Shown: positions 39,060 through 64,000 of the stretch, piece by piece
Position numbering within the stretch: position 1 is the first letter of the stretch
Layout of the letters: the number at the start of each line of letters is the position of its first letter
NCBI GenBank assembly: GCA_003991915.1
Contig: RQTK01001016.1
Coordinates: 52,272-116,271 of the forward strand
Origin: Elysia chlorotica
Lineage: Eukaryota; Mollusca; Gastropoda; Plakobranchidae
DNA: 64,000 nucleotides
Direction of reading: 5' to 3'
Notes under the pieces: model-generated
Told to the model about the DNA's origin: nothing
What the model saw: only the letters and a program-made list of their open reading frames with translations
Databases searched by the model: none
Position numbers and translations under genes: made by a program

Positions 39060-42000
39060 CTATATTTTTTTGAGCATCTTGGAAAAGCTTTTTTTTATTT
39101 AGAATCATTAAGAGGAAATATAGTTCTGATGACATTGGCCGCGATGAAGTAATCAGGCCAGTATAATATTATTAAGAACATGGTAATAAATAAAACAAAA
39201 ATAGTGGATACCTTATAACTTCATATTATGGTAAAACAGTACATAACTTGAGGTGACACAACTCGAGTGGAGCAAAGTGTGTGCAACAATTCAACATGAG
39301 CTCTATATATAATTACTGAAGCAGAAGACCAGCAAAGAATACAAGGCCTGCCACTGCAGCAGAAATATCAAAGGCCTAACCCCCCTCTCTGTTCAACAAC
39401 AATCCTTTCTTTTTTTGTTTGTTGATTAAAACATTTGGTTCTAAATCAGGCCAAACATAAACAGAAAATTTTAATAATTTAGCATCCAATTACAGATGGA
39501 TCAAAATGTTAACTCCTTCACTGCCAAATGTTTTAAGAAATAAATTTCACATAATTCTCTTAAAAATGAAAACAGCTAGGAAAAAATGTTATATTTTGGA
39601 AGACTATTATACAGGAATACTACACTACACATGACATATACAAAATTAAGACTTTACAACTCAAACTTCATAACCCTGAGGGGAAATAAAATAAAACTGT
39701 TGTTCTGCCATTGTAATAACTATAATTTTGTGAAAACCCAAGCAAGTTTACCCACCGCTAGCAGCAGCATTGTGCATGCGATGATTTCAAAGAGGATTAA
39801 TTTGAAAGCAAAGATTTTTAAGGTCACCCAACATGTAATAAATCTGTCTGCTAGAGTTTTGTTCATGCACATCAATGGCACATTGTGATGCTGTCAACAT
39901 AATCTACAGCTTGGTCCTCTCGATAATATCCAGTAATCAAAACATAAACTCACTGTTCCTATCCTGCCTTCTCTCTGTCTCTCACTAATAAAAGTCACAA
40001 CAAAAACTCACTTGATGTCTTCATCATTCTCTCTCTCTCTCTCTCTCAAACTCTCTTACCCTCTCTCTCAATATTTTTTATAAGCATCAAAATCACAGTG
40101 AGTGAAAATTTATTCTGCCCCTGATAATTCCATAAAATCTAAAATATGAACATATCAAATCTAAATCCTATGAAAGTATGATCAATTATAAAAAAAAAAA
40201 TAACTTAATTTCCAAGGGAAGAAAAGCATTCCTTAAAAATACATTTTGAAATGTTTACACTATAGTCTTTAAAAGGATGAAGTTAAAGATTCAATAATAG
40301 CTTTCTAAGATAGCTACCCTGCATGAAAACAAGCCTAAAATAACGGAAATATCACCTTAATGGTAGCACAACTTAGCATTTCAAGTATCAAGAGTGACAT
40401 TAACACTTCTTCATTTCTTTCCCCCATTTACAATGTTTGGAGGTAAAATCAGAAAAAAAAATAATTGTCTGCTTCTAAGAAAAAATGTATCTTCTTAATA
40501 ATTCAAAATTTGACATGCAGATTCAGGCAATAGAATGTCATGTACCTGTATACATTCTATTTATTGACTTTAAACCTAGTCACAAAAAGGTGCAATTCTA
40601 AACTTACAATCTTAACAATTTACTTTTAACAAATTTAAAAAATGATTCCTTCAAATCACGCCCATTCAATCCAAGCATTCTGATTTTTCAATGGACTGTT
40701 TGATTAGTTGTTTAAACGGAGGAATCTGTTTCAATTTTGAGGATACATAAAATCAGGCAAATTTAAAAGAGTATCATTATAATAAATCCATTTCCGTGTT
40801 TGCCAGGCTTATGAGATAGAGATTCTTCCATTTTTTGTTTATAAATATGATCTTTAAAAATGGTTTCAAATATGAAGATTGAAAAAATGCATATCAGTTA
40901 TTCAATGCTATAGTAAAAATGATAAAGAAGTTGAGATCGAGAAATGCTTAGTTAATGTGTACATATATCTAGATAAGCATCACTAAATATACATCACGGG
41001 TAGATTTTGACCCGATAATAACTCCAACAAGTTTTTCTAATTGTTATTACTCCACTTCTTTCTTATTATTTTTTTTTGTAAAATCAACAGACACAATGTT
41101 TCAAAATCAATGCTTGTTTTTTAATGGACCTTTAGCATTTAATCAGTAAAAAGGGTCTAGATTTACATGCAAAACATATGTACGTTGGGTAGACATAGAT
41201 TTATTTCAGTCCTCTTTACTGTAACCTCTTTCAGTACAAAATCTGCCACCTGAGATGTATTGGTCTGTCTAATTCCTAAAATAATATGATAAATATTTTG
41301 TATTTTAGAAGTGAGGTTGGTCATTTTATAACTGAAGCAACAGTTTGTTTAGTTCAAACTTATCGCACTTCATTATTTGGGTTTAACAAAAAAATTAATA
41401 TCTTCGGGACAAAAAGTGTTATCCTCAATACAACACTATTCTTCCCTTAACCCTCACATTCGTTCTCAATAATTTACTCCCAATCTAATGTGTTTCTATC
41501 ACAAAAGAGGTAGTGAGTTAATTTCATACAATGTGAGAATGATTATGACATTAAGAAGTGTTGCCTTTATGGAAGAATAAAAGAAAACAAAAGAACAGCA
41601 ACAGCAAAAAAAGAGAACAGTGGCATTTTACTTTGTCCTGATAGTGGCTCACATGAATGTTATGTTCTTTAATAGGATACGCAAAAAATAAATAAATAAA
41701 AAAAGGGTGAAAAAGAAATAACAAACAAAAAAAGTCGTTGCTATCTCTGAAATACTTTCATATCAACATTCTTTATTTTTTTACTCCAATAGATGATGTT
41801 CCAAAATATAATGAACCTGAGTTTTGCAAAATGGTATTTACATTTAGTAAACTTTCATACCACAAATACCTGGTTTACTCCATTTTTATTGCTGTATACA
41901 ATATCTAGCCCTGAATAGATCTTAAAAAAAAAAAAGAAAAAGAAAAAGAAAAAGTGTTTACACTATTGCAAGGTATGTAAAATGGCAATAGAGATGGTTC

Positions 42001-43368
42001 AAACCTTCGACTCAGATTTACCTATTGTTATAATTATACTTACCCTTGTAGTGAAAGACAAAGCCTTAGAGCTAGAAAATAGCCAGCCAATGAACCAACA
42101 GCCATGCAGCATCAACAAAACCAATAACAATGATCTATGTCTTTACTGACTTAAACAAAAATCAACATGTAAAGAACTTCAAACTCTAACTTTGGATCCA
42201 GATTTGTGGATTTTATATTTCACATAGATTTACAGGCACCTATAGGTAGTTTCTCAATACCTAGACTTGGATAGAGTACCCAGTATTATACCATTTAGTC
42301 ATACAAGCTTAGTAACGCATATTTACAGAGCACACAATTCAAACACACTTTTTTCCTTTAATTTTCAACCTCTTCAGGTCTAGGTATTTTCTAAATTAAT
42401 AAAAAAATCAGATAAAATTAAGCTTTTTTTCCTTTTTTCCTTTGGCCAAAGTTTACTGAAAACGGATCGATTTTAAGGGTTTTGAGTCAGATAACTGTTA
42501 ATTTTTTTTTTGTTCATTTTTTTTTAGGAAATCATCTAATATGTGATCTCAAGCACTTGCAATTTATAAAAAATATGATACATTATGTATCATACTTAAC
42601 AACATACAATCCATTAGAAGCTTGTGTCATCATATAAAAAATAACATTATGACATTTCACATAACTATAATGACAATTATTAGGATTACAAGATATTACT
42701 CAACTTTATTATAAATTATACCTTGTTATGTGTGATGCCCAAAAAAGGGCAAGATATGTACTTTAAAAAAAAACAGTATTGGATAAAATACAATAGAGCA
42801 TTCAAACAACTGATGCCCTAAAATCATTGTAAGTACTGAATATTTGAAGGAGACTAAAAGAAAGCAAAATTAATCCAATACATATTTTTAAAAAATAAAG
42901 AAAAATAAACAAGTTTTCTAAATCTCAACTCTTCTCTTTGAGTTGCACATTTTATTTTATAGAATAATAATAATTTTTAACTAAATCTGATATACACCCC
43001 CTGGACTAAGTAATCTCATTTTTTGTTTTTTTGATTTAGTTAAACGTGTATGCACACAAAATATAGATACTATAAACACACAAAAAAAAAATAACACCAC
43101 AACACAGCATTCATTCTAGGTTCTAATTTTCAAACCAACCAACATTATACTTTGGAACTTGTCCCGATATTTGTTGTGGGATAAATGCAGATGGTCATTC
43201 TAAGTACACAAGTTACTCAAGTAGATAAATAGGCCAACTTCTTATTGGCCTAAAAAAAAAAAATCACTCAACAATCGGGCAACAACATTTTTTAGTCAAA
43301 TCCTTTGTAACAAAATTTATTTCAGATAGTCATGGAGATCCAGCTGCTGGAAAGAAGAGCGACGAAGC
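39060..43368 (-). other. Long AT-rich region after the ACSL stop, possible 3'UTR
   Basis: About 4.3 kb beyond the ACSL stop codon (43369-43371) with no recognised gene and no copy of the SINE found elsewhere in the window. ACSL3/4 mRNAs often have long 3'UTRs, but the end of transcription cannot be placed: many AATAAA-like strings occur on the minus strand. Confidence 0.3.
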
Positions 43369-58823
<15,455 letters not shown>

Positions 58824-59420
58824 GGTGCTGGCTTTTATGGCTTTTACAATTACACTCCTCAAGCTTAGCTTCAATACAACTGCAGGCAGTGGATAGAATA
58901 CAACTGTTCTTGAATTTCTCTACTGGCAGTGGATAGAATACAACTGTTCTTGAATTTCTCTGCCTGCAGTGGATGATGTGTCTCCCTCAGAAGCCAGGCA
59001 CCACAAAAACTATTAATACTACTACTACTACTGTCTGTATCTCTCCTTTAAGTATAAGTATACGTTTTTGAAGGGGCAGAGTCAGTGGCTAGCTACACAC
59101 ACTGAGTGACTTGTTCCTAGAAAACTCCAGAGTAAATGTTCCGTGAGCTCTGAATCCCGAGCTCTTAAAAAAAAGAATAGACACCAGATAAAAAGAAACT
59201 TGGGAACCAAAAAGGCAACGGCCAGGCAGTGTTATCCTCGACCTTCAACAGTGGGTGGCGCTTCTGTTATGAAATCCTCCAGAAGCTTACCAGCTAGATC
59301 CTGAAGTAGGCCTTAGTTTGGGCCTATCTTCTTCAAATCTGACAGCCACACTGCAATCAATTTGGCCAAAGGTGAACAGGCCCTAGTTCCTTGTATTGAT
59401 TTGCAAAGTTATGAAAGACA
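58824..59420 (-). promoter_or_regulatory. ACSL 5'UTR and upstream region
   Basis: Sequence upstream of the start ATG (context AGCACCATGT). An in-frame stretch continues a short way above the ATG but has no further ATG. No clear TATA box or CpG cluster was recognised; the transcription start is unknown. Confidence 0.3.
58881..58985 (-). repeat. 46-bp repeat in the ACSL 5' flank
   Basis: GGCAGTGGATAGAATACAAC followed by TGTTCTTGAATTTCTCT occurs twice (from about 58885 and 58925), then a partial GCAGTGGATGATG. It lies just upstream of the start codon, in likely 5'UTR or promoter. Confidence 0.75.
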
Positions 59421-59940
59421 CTAAATTGCCTCAGTGCCAGCAAAACTGTCTTTTGACAAAACTAAGGCTTTAATTGGAGTGATGACAGGGGGGAAATCCA
59501 GACCAACTGAAGACAGACAGAATCAATTCACTTCACAGCAGATGGGTGACGAATTTCTCTTGAAGTGTACCTCTGCATCCCATCATCGTTATGTTTTAAT
59601 CTTCAGGTACCAGCCTTGGAGACAAAAAGAAAAAAACATTGTCTTAGAAGAATCAAGAAATACTCATTTGTATAAAAAAATAATTAAATCATGTCCATTT
59701 AAAAACAAAACAAAAACAACAACAACATATATATCATATGGTTATGGTGAGTCATGTAAAATTGAATTGCTCGTGTGTCTTAAAAGTATTTGTTTACTCC
59801 TGAGCTTGTTTTGGCTCTACATTGTTACAATTTCCAAATTTTTTGACCCCTCCCAACCTTTCCTGTTCGTTTCCCTGTCTATCTGTCTGTATGTGTGTGT
59901 GTGTGTGCGTGTGTGTGTGTGTGTGTGTCTTTCCCTCTCT

Positions 59941-60490
59941 CTGTCATTTTACACTGTAATGTCAAAGTTAAACGAACCACCGATCTTTCACACTGCCCCC
60001 TCAAACTTAAAGTAAGTAACAAGCAATAGTACACACACTGGACACTTTGGACAGCCAGTAACTTGCTTCCTACACATAATGAATCCAAATTTAAGACTGT
60101 ACTTTTTAACGAACATGTTCTTGTCTTCGTACATTACCATGGAGAGAAAACTTCGAAAGACACAAGTCTATATAATTCACAGGCACACTTACACAAAGAG
60201 AAAACGTCCAAAGACACTAGTCTATGTAAGTCACAGGCACATTACACCAGAGTGAACCCATTCTCCTTCCCCCCCCCCCCTCTCTCTCTCTCTGTCATTT
60301 TACACTGTACTGTCAAAGTTAAACGAACCACCGATCTTTCACAGTGCCCCCTCAAACTTAAAGTAAGTAACAAGCAATAGTACACGCATTGGACAGCCAG
60401 TAACTATTACACCGCATTTGCTTCCTACACATAATGAATCCAAGTTTAAGAATGCACTGTTTAACAATCACGTTCTTGTCTGGGCACATA
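59941..60490. repeat. About 350-bp spaced tandem duplication upstream of ACSL
   Basis: Blocks at 59941-60140 and 60294-60490 share TGTCATTTTACACTGTA, GTCAAAGTTAAACGAACCAC, AAGTAAGTAACAAGCAATAG and CTTCCTACACATAATGAATC. The second copy runs into a TA repeat and the N gap. Confidence 0.85.
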
Positions 60491-60508
60491 ACCATATATA
60501 TATATATA

Positions 60509-60533
60509 NNNNNNNNNNNNNNNNNNNNNNNNN
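60509..60533. other. Assembly gap (25 N)
   Basis: Run of N directly after a TA microsatellite and the second copy of the about 350-bp duplication; the true gap size is unknown. Confidence 0.99.
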
Positions 60534-61011
60534 TATTAAATATATTAGGTTGCTACTACAAGAACTGATCCTCTTCCTCCGCTACCTGCCATAAATTGGA
60601 AAAAAACCCATACCAGAATTGTAATGACTTTCACAAAACAGATCCACTCGTAGTGTAAACTGTCACTACTTTCTTCGATTTAAGTAACCAAAATCTGGAA
60701 AGAAAAGCCCAAGCCAAGCAATCGCTTTTTTTTTTGTTTAAACAAAGAACAGTCTTTCAGGTGATAAGCCTTCTATATTGATTTACATGGCTTTCTTTTT
60801 AAATTTGAAATAAGCCTATTATCAGCTATGATGGTCATACCGTATAAAGCTCGCTGCCTTCGTTTATCTTAGCAATGCAAACATGCTGGAGATTACAATG
60901 TATGCATAGAGCAATGAGAATGAGACAAACGAAAATGGGTGCGAGAGAAAGATAGAAAGGTGGATAGAGGAGGACCAAGAGAGATGCAGAGAAAAAGAAA
61001 GAGGAGAGGGG

Positions 61012-61053
<42 letters not shown>

Positions 61054-63154
61054 AAAGCGAGAGAAAGAGAGAAGATAGACAGACTGGGAGCGGTGGAGGG
61101 AAACGAATGAAAGATGGATTAGATAGATATGTAGATAGATAGAGAAGGAGAGAAAGAGAGGAGATGTAAGTAAGGTTATAAAAGCTACCGCCTTCGTCGA
61201 TTGAGGACGATCAAATTAATGAGTACCTCTTATCTATCATTAAAAAAATATCATAATTAGCTTAAGTACACTCCCGTGGATCATGGATCATATAAACAAG
61301 AAAAGGAAAAAAAAACAACCGAAGTTTTGCCATAGCAGTAACCTTACAATATGTACAAGTCCGCTTTTCAATAGGCAGATAAATGACGAAACTAGTTCAG
61401 TGGATTAAAGGCGTGTATTAGAAAACACAGTTTTATACTTTACGCAATATACGTAATTTTACATTTGTTTTTAACATGCTTTAACAATAATGCAGACTCT
61501 CTTATTACTTGTTATTGAATAAGGTGTTTACAAAAAATAATGCCCTCAACAAAACGATGAACTGCGGACCAGGTTAAAAGAATTACGATCAATCCACATT
61601 TTTACTATACTAAGTACAGAAATAGACAATGTCAAAGTCCGAGTCTATATTCATATCATAATCACAATATCCATGTTATTGACTTTCTTCGGTTCATACA
61701 ATTGCAGCGAATGTGAAATACACTAATCAGACCAACTTTGTTAAATGTACTCCTTGTTTAACATGAAATCCACTGCCGGGGGTTCACGTTTTAAATTATT
61801 TATCACCAATACACAGTGTATAATCTTACTTTTTTTTTAAATAATGATTGAAGTTTTCAACCTCTGTCTTTGCTAGAATCAAGTATCAACCCATTAATGT
61901 TGCCTAAAGTGTGGGTATGTTTGGAATCCTCTACATAGAACAAAACTAGTGTTTGAGCAATGAAATGGTCACTGTACATGGCAACTATAGCTGGGGCAAA
62001 TAGACATCCAATGTGTGTACATTCCAAAACTATAACTAGAGCCCATAGATCTAGACAACGGCTGCACAGGGCAAAGATATAACTAAAACCACTGTACATA
62101 CAGGACAAAACCAATGCTAGAGCCCCAAGATCTAGATATCCATTGTAAGCTTACATGAAATAGCAAAAAGTCACCACTAGGACGACAAGATATCCACACA
62201 CAGTGGCGAACGACATGCTCGGAAACCATAAAATGTAACCGAGCAGAGCGACACGGGTTGGGGCCTTCTATATCATGAATTTTCACAACTCGAGAGGAAA
62301 GGAAAGAAATACGCTCAACCGAGACCGATCTGCATGCATTAGCACTGCATAAACGAAATCACCCATTTCCCTCAAAAGCTAGACGCTATAGCTATTATTT
62401 ACGTGCCAGATAGTTGAAGACGCTATGGCTCTGTTTTCCTCTAGTTGTCCAAAGAATAGTGAACTGAGATAACCTTGTTTCTCTACTATTCCCGAAGAAT
62501 ATTTTATGGAGACAAAGGCTCTGTCCAATGACCATAGAGCGAGTTGTGAGGCACAATAAGATTTGAAGATCGAACCTAGAACGTCCTGCTCTGAAACCAC
62601 GCGTCTGACTACTGAGCAATTAAATCGTACTAGATTCAAATTGCCCTGCTCAGTAATCAATTATTTTTTCTTGTTTACTTACTGTATTTATAAGCTAAAT
62701 GGGACGGGATGCATTTCAACAATTAACACACAAGTTGTTCATACTGAAATAACAATTAACACACAAGTTGATCATACTGAAATAACAATTAACACACAAG
62801 TTGATCATACTGAAATAACAAAGACTGATAATTACACAATGCCCACAGTCAGTGGTCACAACAGGAGGAAAACCGAACGCCCAGAAAGAAAACAATTATG
62901 ACCTGGTTAATCAATAGAGACAATATTATAAACTCATCATGCACAGAGTACAGGACAGTCATTAAACTATTGATTGATAATTCAATGACTAAACGAGCAA
63001 TTTAATCACCAGTTTGCTGAGAGATAGATACCGGTATCAAAGTGACAGAGAGAGAGAGAGTGAGAGAAAGATAGAGATATCAGAAAGAGATGTAGAGAGA
63101 GAGAGGGGGGAGGGGGGAGAGAAAGAAAGAGAGAAAGAGAGAGGGATGGAGAGA

Positions 63155-63221
<67 letters not shown>

Positions 63222-63748
63222 GAGAAAGAGAGAGATAGAGAAGAGAGAGAGAGAGAGAGAGGGGGAGGGTGGAGAGAAAGAAAGAAAGAAATAGAGAGAG
63301 ATAGAAAGAGAGAGATTAGGAGAGAAACATAATTTTTTATGGTCAATCGGTTTCCATAGTTCTCCTTTGGTTTATTGCAAAACCACCATTCTCAAAAGGG
63401 CTTAATCATCAAAATTAATGCTCCCATATTTTTCGAATAGTGACAAGGCAGAAATGATTATACACGTAAAACGTTGAAAGCGGGGATAGAGTAAGGCTAT
63501 TATAAAACTAAAACATTTGTAGGCCAGCGATGACAACAATATTTGCTAATATTTCATGATTAAGCAAATCAATCATCACTAACCAGCAAAAACTAGAGAA
63601 TTGATGGCGACAGCAGTTTCCAGCAAGACAAGAGCATATATTACACAATGGTGTGATTGTCTTAACTTAACTATGCTTGTGGTTGCGACAATTAGCAATT
63701 GTAGTTATAATGGTGGTAAAAGGCATAATGGCACCATGGAAGTACTAA

Positions 63749-63801
<53 letters not shown>

Positions 63802-64000
63802 AGAGAGAGACGGAAAAACCTGTAGGACCGTCGATTGTCATAATTATACACACAAAAAACAACAGTTGACTGTACTAAAATTAAAGAGATGTGCTCCACC
63901 ACCGAACAATACTATCTTTCCGGAACAATACTATCTTTCCGGTTCCATCCCTAATAAATGCCATGGGCTCTGTAAAGGCGAAACAGGGGAACACAAAGTT
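60534..64000. other. Upstream flank of ACSL, repeat-rich, no gene seen
   Basis: GA-rich arrays at about 60940-61165, 63040-63325 and 63749-63810 plus the 33-bp minisatellite. A short direct repeat (GAACAATACTATCTTTCCGG) lies at about 63904-63942. Remaining open frames are unrecognised. Confidence 0.55.
62727..62822. repeat. 33-bp minisatellite, about three copies
   Basis: Unit CAATTAACACACAAGTTG(T/A) plus TCATACTGAAATAA; the copies are nearly identical, so the array is young. It reads as an open frame only because 33 is a multiple of 3. Confidence 0.85.

Noticed and set aside
58824-58874. Extended ACSL N-terminus beginning KLSLRSVIVKAIKAST
   Set aside because: The extension would need a TTG start; the first ATG in frame gives MSDAVTN with a reasonable context.
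59434-60015. 193-residue open frame upstream of ACSL
   Set aside because: No recognisable domain; it includes a GT microsatellite and part of the tandem duplication.

Overview
This is an animal nuclear genome window: AT-rich, intron-rich and dense in microsatellites. Two multi-exon genes have GT-AG introns and metazoan protein sequences, both on the minus strand. The repeat style (a tRNA-headed SINE ending in GTTAAACCAAC, long CT/GA and AAT/ATC arrays, many intronic tandem duplications) suggests a lophotrochozoan, most likely a gastropod mollusc; that placement is inference.

Layout by coordinate: 1-7.6 kb is intergenic, with simple repeats, SINE and MITE-like fragments, and at 6.27 kb an inverted copy of the TPP2 promoter core. 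7.6-33.6 kb is tripeptidyl-peptidase 2 (TPP2, minus strand), with 29 coding exons assigned, one exon present twice, and one candidate cassette exon. 33.7-39 kb is intergenic, with a MITE-like element, a duplicated LINE 3' end with ATC arrays, and SINEs. 39-58.9 kb is a long-chain acyl-CoA synthetase of the ACSL3/ACSL4 group (minus strand), with 17 coding exons found, one expected exon absent and a long AT-rich downstream region that may be its 3'UTR. 58.9-64 kb is its upstream flank, with a roughly 350-bp tandem duplication, a 25-N assembly gap and GA-rich repeats.

The genes are not functionally linked in any obvious way. TPP2 is a giant cytosolic serine exopeptidase acting downstream of the proteasome. 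ACSL activates long-chain fatty acids to acyl-CoA on ER, mitochondrial or lipid-droplet membranes.

The most unusual feature is a recurring pattern: tandem repeat arrays whose unit contains one edge of a real coding exon plus its splice site. This is seen at TPP2 exon 4 (donor), TPP2 exon 27 (acceptor), and ACSL exons 2, 12 and 17 (acceptors), with a degenerate case at ACSL exon 16 (donor). The 15-copy array at ACSL exon 12 is the most striking. TPP2 exon 21 is duplicated whole, with only synonymous differences between the copies. Two probable assembly problems matter for gene models: a single-base frameshift in TPP2 exon 1, and a missing ACSL exon at an AAT microsatellite. I saw no LTR retroelement, Polinton or other capsid- or envelope-bearing element, and no RNA gene that I can support.
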